From Nyssa sinensis (Eukaryota > Streptophyta > Magnoliopsida > Cornales > Nyssaceae): 64,000 nucleotides of DNA. Under the pieces are notes generated by a model. That model was given only the letters and a program-made list of their open reading frames with translations, was not told the DNA's origin and did no database searches. This document shows, piece after piece, positions 12,842 to 24,400 of this stretch; positions within the stretch are counted from its first letter, which is position 1; every line of letters starts with the position of its first letter. Location: NCBI GenBank assembly GCA_008638375.1, contig VIRR01000557.1:124001-188000 (forward strand). The letters run 5' to 3'. The position numbers and the translations under genes are program-made.

Positions 12842-13177
12842 TATTGAAATTGGAGGCACAACCCATCCAACTCCTTAAAACCCAGGTGTTAAGAAGAGGG
12901 GCAGCCTACTATATAGATAGACCAGAGGAGCTAGAGACGGATGATGTGGAACAATCCCACACGCCTCCTGGAGCACATTGCCTGCGGAAGGAGGCTAGGT
13001 GAGCGCGCTCCGACTCCTCTAGCCCAAAGTTAGGCTCTGGCCTGACTCTGATACCATATTGAAAATTAAAGGCACAACCTATCCAGCTCCTTAAAACCCA
13101 GGTGTTAAGGAGAGGGGCAACCTGATAGATAGATAAATCAGAGGAACTAGATACGGGCAATGTGGAACAATCTAACA
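12842..13177 (-). mobile_element. TRIM retrotransposon, complete (336 bp)
   Basis: Minus orientation. LTRs are 12842-12961 and 13057-13177 (about 120 bp each). Read in element orientation they start TGT and end CAATTTCAATA. The complement of the primer-binding site, TCTGATACCA, ends at 13056. The polypurine-tract complement CGCCTCCTGG follows 12961. An exact 5-bp duplication GATCG (12837-12841 and 13178-13182) bounds it, and copy A has the corresponding empty site near 9590. The internal region is about 95 bp and non-coding. TRIMs move only with proteins from other LTR elements. Confidence 0.92.
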
Positions 13178-13559
13178 GATCGTATCAATATTTAAAATGA
13201 TTCAAAAGTTCATAAACAAAAATAACTAGTAAGGCAGAAGCTTACTTATCTTAATAGCACAACTAAAATCGTCCAAAGAATTTGATAAATTTCTTTCACA
13301 GTCCTAGTAGTCACATAACACCACAATTTAATAAGATATAATCATATTAGTTTCTAAAATATTTAAATTTCTAGCCTAAAATGATTTCAATGAGATGAGA
13401 AATTTTAGTTTAATTACATTCAATCCATCACTAATTTACAAGACCTAAAACCCATTTAGAATTTAAAGCCCTATAGCTGGCCATTTAATCTCAAACCCAT
13501 GGACTTTAAAATTGGCACAAACAAGATCTCTTAACAACACTAAACCCACATTAAAAATA

Positions 13560-14995
13560 GGGTCATTTAGATACAAGTCCATGACAAGTATGAAAATTAT
13601 CATAAGATCCACACTCAAACATATTAATCTCATAAGTCCTTTAATTATTTCATGACTAGATTACCCTTTCAGCATTTTTTTCCAATTTAGTCTAATTGAA
13701 TCCCATGAAAAATGCCCAGCAACCAAGAAAGAATTTCAAAACTTCAATATATATTTGAACTCACAATATATAAATTTTAAATAAAATTTATATATTTGAA
13801 CTCTAAAAATCGAGATCTATCAAACAAGATCCATATTTAATATGAAATTTTCAACATAAAAAAATGATTAGAAGCTGTAAAATTTCGTCTCTGCGAAAGT
13901 GTGAAATTTTACACTTACATAAAAATTGAGAAAACTATAAATTGTTATTAATTTAATTGAGCTTTTGAGCCATATGTTGGATGGTAAAAATAAATCAACA
14001 TTTAAAACTTGGAGAATTAAAAGCTCACTAGTTGTGAAAGTGTGAAATTTTACACTATCCAAAAAATGTGATAACTGGGAGCAGAGTCAAATATATTAAC
14101 TGTTATTTGCATGTATCAACTCCATTTTAGGAAAAAGCATTGTATATGCAAGAATTAGAATTGAGAAAAAGAAAGCACTTGACCATTTTATACACACCTG
14201 AAAAAGAAAAAGAAAATAAAAGCAAGTGTAAAATTTTACACTTTAAAAAAAATGTGATAATCTGGGAGCAGAGTCAAATATATTGACTGCTTTTGCCAAC
14301 TCGTCACCCTGAAAGGGAAAGCAGGAAAAACTCTGTGTAATAATTAAGATTGAGAAAAAGAAACATGACCATTTTATACATGGACAGGAGCGACCCATAA
14401 TCATTGACGAAGAGGAAGGCTTAGAAAGGGATCAAACATATTAAGGAGAAGCTTTCACAAAGGCCAATAGCTGATAGTTGATGTCACTAGCTTGAACTTC
14501 TTTATCTGCTTGAAAGTTGATGGAAGTACAACTTTCTTCAAGGAAGTGTCCCCGATGATATTATATTAGTAAAGAGCCCTTTGATTCGCCTTTTTCCGTA
14601 AGCCTAAAAGCAAGGTGCAGTCAAGCCCTTTGAATCTTATCCATAGAAGAAGATAGACTTCAAGATGGAAACACCTATGGCGGTAGTGGTTTGGAGATGA
14701 ATTGCAAAGACGATGAGAAAAGATGGAGTGTCACCATGATTAATGGTGAAAAGGGAGAAGAGAAAGATCGAAAGAAAGAGGGAAAAGAGAGTTGGGAAAA
14801 AAATAAGGAAGAATGTGTAAGTAGGGTTAAATTATATTAAGGGTATTATTGTCATATATAATAATTATTTAGTGCCAACACATCAAAAATGAATCTCAAT
14901 TTAAAAACAAATTGTCCTTTATCTTATTAATAAAAAAATACTTGGACTCTACAATAATTAGACATCTTTTGAAGGGACTTAAGACCAATTAACCC
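13560..14995 (+). mobile_element. MULE-1: non-autonomous Mutator-like element (1436 bp)
   Basis: Exact 9-bp target duplication TTAAAAATA (13551-13559 and 14996-15004), the size typical of Mutator-like elements. One end begins GGGTCATTTAGATAC. The other, read inward, begins GGGTTAATTGGTCTTAAG. Internally there is a tandem repeat of about 185 bp (14038-14210 and 14228-14395) sharing GGGAGCAGAGTCAAATATAT and a palindromic motif. No transposase frame. It is related in inverted orientation to MULE-2: the first 360 bp match the complement of about 16250-16641, and the last 200 bp resemble the complement of 15057-15300. Confidence 0.9.
14224..14243. repeat. 20-bp perfect palindrome in MULE-1
   Basis: AAGTGTAAAATTTTACACTT is its own reverse complement. 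Near-copies occur at 13897-13916 (one base different) and 14038-14055. Looser forms occur in MULE-2 near 16066 and 16255. Subterminal repeated palindromes could be protein-binding sites, but this is only a suggestion. Confidence 0.8.
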
Positions 14996-15056
14996 TTAAA
15001 AATATACCTACAACCCAAATATCTTAAGACAAGTCTAGCCCACCTTTTATTTTGAA

Positions 15057-16641
15057 GGGTTAATTAGTCTTAAGTCTTAAACAAGTTGCTATATTATTAT
15101 AAAATCCATGCATGTTTCTAATTCAGTGTGAAGGACTTCATTATTTCTATTTTTGAACTCAAGTCCATTATTATGATATGATACTTTTATTTATTTTTTT
15201 TATAAATGACATTAATACCCCAATAACAATTTTAATACCCTTAACCCCTCTTCGTTTATCTCTCTATCACCTCTCAAGTTTTTTTCTCTCTCATTGATCT
15301 CCATACTGAGCCATAACCACACTATTGCAAGATCTACGAGCACTACTGCAACCATCGTACGGTGGCCGAAGAGTTTCCCACTCACCTTGCTTCCATTTCA
15401 GCAATGTCACAACTAGGGCCACATGTATAGTGACCTCTTCTTCAATTTTGGCATCCATTGTCAATGGCTGAACCTAGGTTTTGCATAAACGAAACCTTGA
15501 TAGAGGATGATCTTCGAGCGATACCGGCAAAGTTGGAGAGCGATAAACCAAAAAAGCTTTATGTGGTGGGCCGTGGGGATTGTCGTAAAAGTTTCCATAG
15601 AAAAGTTCCCCTTTCGTATGTAATTGGAGTGAGCCATACATATTGAATGAGTTTTGATTTTATCATCATCGTTTACAGGGAAACATTTTGAGTTTAATTT
15701 AATATTTAATAGATGAGATTGTATAACATTGATTTGTTTAAATTCTGCCATCTACAGAATGTGTGTTTGGTTTCATCCTACTTTGAGCAATAATAATCTG
15801 GATTGTAAGTTTCAAACCATAGATTCAAGTTATTAACTTTTGATTTCAGAGTGCTTTGTTCTATAGATGAATTTCTATACTTTTTTTCAGAGTGCTCATT
15901 TTATTCATTCGTACCAAGAGATGATGGAAAGATTGTTAAGAGCAAATCAAAGAGTTTGAATGCAGTGTAAATCTTCATAGTGTAAATTTTCACATTGGAA
16001 TTGTGAGGGAGTTTTTGCAATGTAAATTTTCATAGTGGATTTAGGATGGAGTTTTTTACAGTGTATAAAAGTGCAAAATGTTACACTTTTATTACTTATA
16101 TCTCCAAACTAATTTTATTTGTTGTAATTTTCACTACCTGAAGAGACCATTTTTTACATCCAATATATAAACATATAATTCAAAATACTGAATAAAATTG
16201 GTAACAATTAAAAATTTCATATTGAAATTATAATTTTTACCATCTTCTCTAAAAGTGTAATTTTTATACTTTCGCTCTTTTAAAGTCTGTAAAATTCTAA
16301 ATTTTATACTTTCGCTCTTTCAAAGACTATAAAATTTTATAGTTTCAAAAGCTTTTTATCTTCAAAATTTTATATGCAATATGGATCTTATTTGATAGAT
16401 ATCGATTTTTAGAGTTCAAATATATAAATTTTATTGAAAACCAATTTGTATTTTTTGAGTTTTTAAATTTTAAAAAAAAATTTCTAATACCTAGGCAGCT
16501 TTCACGCACCTGTCCTATGTTGGAAATTATGCAAGAGTTTTTTAGTAATTAAATATTTAAAAGACTTGGTGTGTTACTATATTTGGATTAAAATTTAATG
16601 ATAATTTTTATACTTTTTGTGAACTTCTAAATAAATGACCC
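15057..16641 (-). mobile_element. MULE-2: non-autonomous Mutator-like element (1585 bp)
   Basis: Exact 9-bp target duplication TATTTTGAA (15048-15056 and 16642-16650). Ends are GGGTTAATTAGTCTTAAG on the left and, read inward from the right, GGGTCATTTATTTAGAAG. It is the same family as MULE-1 but in opposite orientation. The interior from about 15300 to 15650 is less AT-rich and holds a 62-codon frame (15458-15646, starting MSMAEPRFCINET). This could be captured host sequence, but I recognise no family. No transposase. Confidence 0.9.
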
Positions 16642-17016
16642 TATTTTGAATTAACCCAATCGCTTACTAAGAGAATTCATCTTAATGACCCAATTTTCTT
16701 GCCCAAAATAATTTAAATCGAGCCTAGCCCATGCATCACTGTTCCAGATTTTATTTTTTTTTAACATAAAAAATCCACAATAAATCCAATACTCAACATT
16801 TTCAAGTGAAACAAAATTCTATAATATCTTTAACAGGTCTATTCTCTTTACTCAAAATTTAAGTTCTAAAAACCAATGATAAATAGGGTAAATAATTTAC
16901 TAAACTCACTGCTGTTAGATTTACTTTATTTTCAGAATATTTCATATTTCATTTTCTATCAACTTTCTAGGCTTCCAAACATACCATATCAGAAAACTTA
17001 AGTTTCCATTCACTAA

Positions 17017-17982
17017 GGCTACGTTTGGTTCGCTGGAATGGAATAGAGTAGGAATGGAATAGGAATAATTATTCCATTCTTTTGTTTAGCTAAATACCTA
17101 GTAATGGAATGATAATTTTATTCCTGTGTTTGGTTTGAATCATCAAATTGTTGGAATGGAATGAGAATAATAATTTCATTCTTTTGTTTGGATACCCAGT
17201 AATGAAAAAAAAAAGTTCAATCTACATTTTTTTTATTGTCAAAAAAAAAATTATTGGGAAAAAAAAAAATCAACTTGCATTTGTTTTATTGACAAAAAAA
17301 AAAAAAGTTAATTCAACCTGCATTTGTTTTATTAGTGAAAAAAAGAACTTATATAGTCATCCTGGTTTCACGTACAAGTTAACTTCTTATAATTAATATT
17401 TAATAAATTAATAAATATTTATAAATTAATAAATTTTTAAGAAATATAATTAGTTGTATGATAAATAATTAGTAATTATATTACTTAATAATTAATATTT
17501 TTTAAAAATATATCTTTTATGATATTAATTATTAAAAAATTAAAATAATTATACATATATTTATATATGTCCTATTTATAATATTTTTGGCAAATATATT
17601 TGTAATTTTATTTAAATTAGAGTTAAATATATTGTAATTCATCTACATGTATAAAATATTTTTTTATTAATAAAAGTATAAGAAAATTTATAATTATTAA
17701 TTTTAATAATTAATAAATTTTTCATCCACCAAGTTTATTAATTATAAGAAAATTAACTGTACTTGTAGTCATGGGCTGTAGAGATGGATGGTCATTCCGT
17801 TAGGAATGGAATGAGCATTCCTTAGGTTTTATTAAGGAATGCTTATTCCTGTGCTAAGTGGAATAGTCATTCCGAACGGAATGGTCATTCCATCATGTTT
17901 AAGCATACCAAACGCAGGAATGGAATGGGGGCAGGAATGCTCATTCCATTCCTGCCTCCATTCCTGCGTACCAAACGTAGCC
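17017..17982. mobile_element. PIF/Harbinger-type non-autonomous element (966 bp)
   Basis: Terminal inverted repeats GGCTACGTTTGGTTCGCTGG and, read inward from the right, GGCTACGTTTGGTACGCAGG. The flanking 3-bp duplication is TAA (17014-17016 and 17983-17985). A TWA duplication and GTTTGG-containing ends fit PIF/Harbinger and Tourist-like elements. Copy A retains the empty site near 10375-10400. GGAATGGAAT motifs are repeated in both subterminal regions. No transposase frame; the interior is AT-rich with poly-A runs. Confidence 0.88.
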
Positions 17983-18426
17983 TAAGGATGAATGATATAA
18001 ACTGATTAAAGTCACTAAGATAGAAAGTTCTCATTCCCTGATTTGGTATATCCCAAAATTCTCCTTCACTTTTCTATGCAAGCAAACAACCCAAAATACA
18101 ATTGTAAACATGAGATCTATAATCTAAAACAATCTAATCAAATTAATGGATGTGTTTTCATGCCTTGAGGATCAAAAGCCCCCATTTTTCTTCAAGAAAT
18201 TTCCTTCATTTTCTTTCTTGAAACCCTAGCCGCCACTTTTTTACCCCCTTTGTAACATAAGTTGAAACCCATGCAGGTGGTTGGTTATATTGTAAAAAAA
18301 AATTTGATAGAAAAGGAATTCCATTTGATGCCAACTTGTTTTTCCTACACAACTTCACCTTTTTGGACTACATTTTCCTGTTTTGTAATGGTAATTTGGG
18401 AAAAGACACAATGTGTAGTCAGTCAT

Positions 18427-19135
18427 TAGGGATGCAAAGAAGGTCCGGGGCTGAGCCGAGCTTGATTAAGAGGTGGGCCAAACTATTACAGACTCTTGTC
18501 AAATTAGTTGGTTGGGTCGAGTTAGGTCAAGCCCAGAGAATAAGGCCCTAATTCGGTCCTAGACCCTAATTATTAATACGATTTTAGCAGACTTGTGAAC
18601 CCAAAAAAAAATTATTATAATTAAGTTAGATAATTACATCAATAAATAATTAACAAATAAAATGTTAATATATAATAGATTAAAAAAGTATAAAAGTTAG
18701 AATTGATGAATAATTTTTTTTTTTTTTTTGTGCAATTGACAAATAATTTAATAGTTTGAATAGAAAGCATAAAGACAATTATTTGATATATAGGAAGAGT
18801 TAATATTCTTTAATATTTACATATATGGTAATAGTGTGAAGTTTGAAGTGAGATGTAAGTAATGAAAATCTGAAGTGAAAAGTAAAAAAATTAAGTAGAT
18901 ATTGATTTGTCATGTTGTAAGTAAATCAAATAATAATAAATAATAAGAATCATTTGAATTGAAAACTAGTAAATAATTATTTTATGTTTTAAAGTGTTGA
19001 GTTTATGATTTTTAAGTGTTTGGACTTGTACGGGCTGGACCTCAACTCAAAAAATCAAGCCCAAACCCGAAATTGAGGCATCCCTAACTAAAGTCGGGCC
19101 AGACTGTGGGCCTCCAGACCATTTTTGCACCCCTA
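18427..19135. mobile_element. Non-autonomous hAT-type element (709 bp)
   Basis: Inverted ends TAGGGATGCAAAGAAGGTCC and, read inward from the right, TAGGGGTGCAAAAATGGTCT, inside an exact 8-bp duplication TCAGTCAT (18419-18426 and 19136-19143). Both the duplication length and the TAGGGGTG-type ends are usual for hAT. GC-rich subterminal stretches flank an AT-rich core. No transposase frame. Confidence 0.9.
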
Positions 19136-19199
19136 TCAGTCATACAAATTCCTTCAACCTGGTTTATGGCAGCCAAAGAGGCTTTTCATGAAAAAGGTT

Positions 19200-19650
19200 A
19201 AATATTAGATAAATGCAAACATAAATTACACTACACATAAGAGAAACATAAACTGAAGGCAAAGAAAAATACAGAAAGTGGACTTTCTAATGAGTTGTGA
19301 ATAATATTGAAGCATTTTCAATGTTGAGTGCCTTACACTTCTTCCTGCAATTCTATATAGTATGTACTAAATTCGGATTGTTCAAGTATGTCGCTCCGTT
19401 CCTACATCAAAGAAAAAACCAGAATTAAGAGAATTGGAGCAGATGGGTCATCGCGTAATGCTCTTTGCCACCCCGGTATATTTCATTTTGTTTCTTTCCT
19501 TCTTCAATGGCATCCGACACAGATGGCAATGCACCCTTAATTGCTCCGGCGTTCTACAACCAGAAGCAAAGACAGTTGCTTAAGCACCAAACTGTCCCCT
19601 CACACTACTAAAAGGCTAGCTTCCTTTCTTGGAAGGCCATTTGCGAAGGA
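19200..19650 (-). pseudogene. 3' relic of a second CNL gene (terminal exon and intron)
   Basis: Aligns with the 3' region of the CNL gene, 21290-21650. Shared elements are a stretch with GAATAATATTGAAGCATTT, a terminal-exon frame at 19333-19401 ending in residues QEEV and TAA, an acceptor TTTGATGTAG just upstream of it, and a TTTCTTTCCTTCTTC-containing intron. The terminal frame is 22 residues and is open, as in the CNL copy (21 residues ending YEEV). The NB-ARC/LRR body expected further upstream on the minus strand is missing. This points to tandem duplication of the resistance gene followed by loss of one copy. Confidence 0.7.
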
Positions 19651-19904
19651 TGATGATGTTGGTAAGGTAATATGAAGGTGCACTTTGGATAGGCTTAAAC
19701 ACTTAGAGGTGAGAAAGAATGGTACGAGTCCTTGGAAAATAGTGCCAAACAATTTGGATAACAAGTACATATCCGTGCCTGCAATGCCCCTTTTGCTGTT
19801 TCTAAATAACAAATTGCAGTGATAAAATTAAAGTACAAATCCATAGATATCTGCTTGCTTTTCTAGCCATTTTTTCCTTCCCAAAAAAAAATAAATAATT
19901 CTCG

Positions 19905-20115
19905 AGTGGATCACATACGCATTTATTAATGTAGCTCTCACTACCTTGCATACATAAATAAAACAAGCTCATATGAAATATAGTAATGTTATACTTTTTC
20001 AAAATTCTCTCATAAAGTGTCACAAAGGATTGCACATCATCATTCACATAATCTGTGCAGTCAATGTAAGAACACTTTTTGAGACAAATATGAAGAGGAT
20101 GGAATTTCCCCAACA
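19905..20115. repeat. Second copy of the 6262-6462 segment
   Basis: Shares ATAAATAAAACAA and GTCAATGTAAGAACACTT with 6262-6462. It lies inside a 140-codon minus-strand frame (19802-20224), but that frame is not kept in the other copy, so coding is unlikely. Confidence 0.65.
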
Positions 20116-21400
20116 AAAATACATCAAAATAAGTTCCATGAATGTATTTATAGATACCTTTGTACAGACCAAAACCTGGAAATAGGAAGAGAAGAAAGCT
20201 AAAAGGAGTGCTTGAAACTCCCAAGGAAAAGTCAGATGTGCAACTGAACCAATCAATTCATGCTGATTTCCAGATCAACCCATATCATCACTGCCCACTT
20301 GAGGGAATTTGGCATTAGATGCTAACGATAAAAAGCTTTAATTCATGTCCAAATAAAATTTGGCGAAATCATCATGACCGTTGTTGATGATTCAAAGAGT
20401 CCAGACCACCTTTCTTCTTACCAACCAAAAGTGTCAAGCAACGCAGATAGATGGAACAACAGGGGACATCTAAATAACACAAAATGTGGGAAGTTTTGGT
20501 TTCTCATAATGAGCCATCTGGGACATAGAAAGCATTTCCCTTGGTTATTGATTAACACAGAATGTTCATATCTGACTTGTCACTGCTTCCATTATTTCCT
20601 AAATCATACCAAAATAACAAATTAACAAAAGATTGAAACCAGCATGAATCGTCAACAGTCAAGTAGGTTACATTAAAAAATGGTACGACAATGCTAAAAG
20701 TTTAATCTACTTATTATTTAGACTCCGTAAGCAAATATATTCTGATATAGAAATTTCCATGCATTGAGTTATTAGTCTAAGGAGCAGAAAAGGAGAAGAG
20801 ATCATGAGTACAAGGACTAATAGCGCTTATGATCAAATAATCAGAAAATACGTGTTCTTGACAGTTGAGGATCAAATATTTGCTAAGAATCATTCACAGC
20901 TTAGAATTTAAACGCAAACCAGCTGGACACAGTTGGCTCGGAAACAATAAGGGATTTAATCAAAGTGTATTGGAAAAAGTTTCAATTTCCCTTGGTTAAT
21001 AAACTATCACTGAGAGTAAGTTCACAGTTTCAAAGAAAAAATTTAAGATCAAAACACATTACCCAGAGATGGCCTATATTTGCTTGTCCACCTACATTTG
21101 GTTAACTCCCTGTTGAACCTCGTGGATTTTTACTCCAGTTAAAGGGTGAAACAGTTGACTAATTTTAGATCCATGCAATGTAAGAATCTGTGTTTCAAGA
21201 AAATAACATCTCTAATGTAAAAATGATTTGGGAAGAGAGACCTTTTAAATTGTAGTAATACACGAATAATTTTAAACTAGAAAGAAATAAATATAACTTG
21301 CACTAAACAGTAGACATAAACTGAGGTAAGGTAGTGCATAGAAAGTGCACTTTCTAGTGATTTTTTTGAATAATATTGAAGCATTTCAAAGCTAAGTGCC
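20116..21400. other. 3' flank of the CNL gene
   Basis: No gene seen. The part from about 21280 belongs to the 3' UTR or flank of the CNL and is shared with 19200-19330. Confidence 0.5.
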
Positions 21401-24400
21401 TTACACTTCTTCGTAGCATCTTAAGTCTGTCTGCCAAATGTCACCCTTCATCATGGTGTATACGTCCTACATTAAACAAAAACCAGTAAATGAATAACTA
21501 AATGAAAGTGAATGGGACCGTTAGGTTCATCATGATCCACGAATATTTTTTGCAACTAATTTTTTTGTATTGTTTCTTTCCTTCTTCAGTCATCCTCCAC
21601 CCATATTTTGTATTCTTCTATAGCCTGAAGTAGAGACTACCATTCTGTAACCAGAAAGAGAGACACTACATGACATGCTTTAGGACCACAGAAGTGCCAG
21701 ATCCAGAATGGAACACTTACTGAGAAAACAAAAATGAAACAGGGCAGCTTTTGGAACCAAATTAAAGGACGTCCTTTTTCAAACCAGTGCTAAGCATTTT
21801 ATTGAAAGGTAGCTGCTTCATGCATGTATATGTTCACAATTGGTTAAACTTTTTAAGAACATACCTGAGGAACTGAAAATAAGGGATTAAAAAGAGATCT
21901 GGCTTGTATTGTATCCCACTCCAGCAAATCCCACCACTCTTGCTCCCCAGTGATTTTATGGAGAAGAGTAGGGTGGGTCTTTGACTTTTGTCCATCACCA
22001 TTCATGTAAATGGTAGAGAAAGGAAACCTCTTAAGCATCGGACAGTATAACACACGAATTTCTTGAAGAGAAGGACAAATGATTGTGTTCATCCCTGTAC
22101 ATATGCTCTTCAAATTTGGTAAACATAGCAACTCCAAATATTTTAACTTTGGGAATGTGATCATGGGAATCTCTGCATTCGCAATCCCTTCTTCTTCTTC
22201 TTCTTCTTCTTCTTCTTCTTTATCAGTTACTATGCACTCCATTCCAGAGCAATGAAAGACACGAATCAGTTGAAGGTTTTGTAAATGGTGTTGCACCAAA
22301 CACGGTGTGAACAAATACTTGAGATTATGACAATGACTAACATTTAACAGCTTCAGAGTGGAAAAAATTCCACTTTGTGTAGGTGGGGTTGGTCCACCAC
22401 CAATTCCAACTCTCTTGTACTTGAAGAGTCTAGTTAAATTTGGCAAGTCTACAAGAACCAAGGTCTGAAGGTTTTGTAGCACAGAGGAGGAGGTGGTGGT
22501 GGTGAACGACCAGAGGTGTTGTATACCTTTGCATTCATCAAGTTTGCATTTTTCTAGACCTCTACTAGCATTTTTCATCAGAGAATGCGAAAGATTTGAT
22601 AAGCTTGTAGGAAGATAGCAATTGATCATCTCCAAAACCTGTATATTGGTGGGGAGCACAATATCGTTATCTTGCTCTTCTCTTCCACAGAGGTTGTAGC
22701 CTTTTATATACACTTGTCTACAGCATAACAAACTATCTCCGGTATATTGACCTCCAGTCTGAAGACGATAGTGAGTCAACATCTGCCAGTGATGGGTATT
22801 CACATAGCTATTGAACTTTTGCAGGTTAGAGAAGTGAATGCCAAGCATCTCCAGCTGTCTCAAGCAAATTAATTCCTCCATCTGGATATCAACTTGCAAA
22901 CAATTATCAAGTCTAAGGCACTGTAGATGGGAAATGCTGGGTAGTAAACCATTTGGAATAGTTTTTATTCCTGATGCATCACATAGGTCCAGGCGTTTCA
23001 GGTTGATCAATCCCTCCAAACCTTCAGGAACTGTAGTCACTCCACTTCCCTGGAGATCCAATTCCATCAATTCACTGAGTTCTGCCAATGAAGGAACATA
23101 TGTTAAATCTATGCAATGATTTAGCAGCAGTCCCCGGAGGGTCTTCAAGTTGGAGATGGACTTCGGTAGATGCTTGAGATTTTCTAAATATGATAGGTCC
23201 AAGACTCGAAGGCTCTGCATACGCTCAAAAAAAGAATTGGGAATCTTTGTTATATGCTCATTATATTGCAACAGAAGGGTGCGAAGTTTTGGGCACTTGG
23301 GTGACATGGAAGAAGAGACCTGTCCTTCTATTAGATTATTCATTAAGGAAACTCTCTCAAGATTTTCGGACCATTCTCTGTCATTGGGGAATTCGAAGAG
23401 TTGCATGCCAGCTTTCACCATGAATAAAGCAAAACCATTTTCTCTTGTGATATTGAGGGCCATATCCCTAATCACATCGTGCATCTTTACACACATTTTT
23501 CCTTCATCATCGACAGCATTTTCCAGTAAACATACATTTTCTAGTTTATTTAGTATAGCATGACCCCTATCATATTTTGCTTTCCTAGTTCTCCTTTCAT
23601 CTATTAACCCCTCAGCAATCCAATCCACAATCAAATCCACTCTTGGGATCTTGTAGTCTTTGGGAAACAATGCACAATATATCAGACATTGCTGGAGTAT
23701 TACATCTTTCAAGCGATCATAACTGAACTTTAGTAAATTAAACACCTGACCTTCCATATCAATGAGCCCCCCCTTAACAGATTCTTGCAACTCATATAAA
23801 GCACTTCGCCAATCATGTATGTCATCAACAACAATCATAGTTCTAGCAATTGTGATGATCGCAAGGGGCAAACCAGCACATTCCTTGGCAATAGACTTCG
23901 CTATTTCTTCTACTTTTGGGTCAAGCACCTTTTCACTCCCAAGTTTTTTGACGAATAACTCCCATGCTTCTTCCTCGGAAAGAGGCATCACTTTGATTCT
24001 TTCTTGGCACTTCATTCCTCGACACACTTCCAACGACCTTGTAGTTATAATTAACTTTCCATCATTAACCCCAATTGGAATACCTATCTCCTCCGGAGGA
24101 AATATGGTCCACATATCATCTAAAATAAGAATAAATTTCTTTCTTCCAAGTGCTTTAAATAACTTAGCTGCCCTTTTGCTTTGGTTGTCGTCATTCGAAA
24201 GATCTAGCTTTATATAATTTGCAATGTCATTTTGTAACTTGTGAATGCTTGATTCCTGAGATACAGTCACCCAATAGAGATGATATGTCGAACTATGATT
24301 TTCTAAGAGTTTATTATGGACATGAGACAGAATTGTCGTTTTCCCTACTCCCCCCATCCCATAAATGCCAATGCGTATGATCTCATCATTCATCAAACAT

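Larger units (their letters stand above)
12760..18265. repeat. Duplicated unit, copy B, split by four transposons
   Basis: Matches copy A (9500-10755) in five pieces separated by a TRIM (12842-13177), two MULEs (13560-14995, 15057-16641) and a Harbinger-type element (17017-17982). The four insertions total 4,323 bp. Subtracting them from 5.5 kb leaves about 1.2 kb, the length of copy A. The short host piece 15005-15047, with ACAACCCAAATATCTTAAG, sits between the MULEs and matches copy A near 9890-9935. Confidence 0.88.

Noticed and set aside
19802..20224. 140-codon minus-strand frame next to the CNL relic
   Set aside because: The homologous segment at 6262-6462 does not keep the frame, so coding is unlikely.
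22838..24217. Several plus-strand frames of 77-151 codons
   Set aside because: They are antisense to the CNL coding sequence and owe their length to its codon structure.
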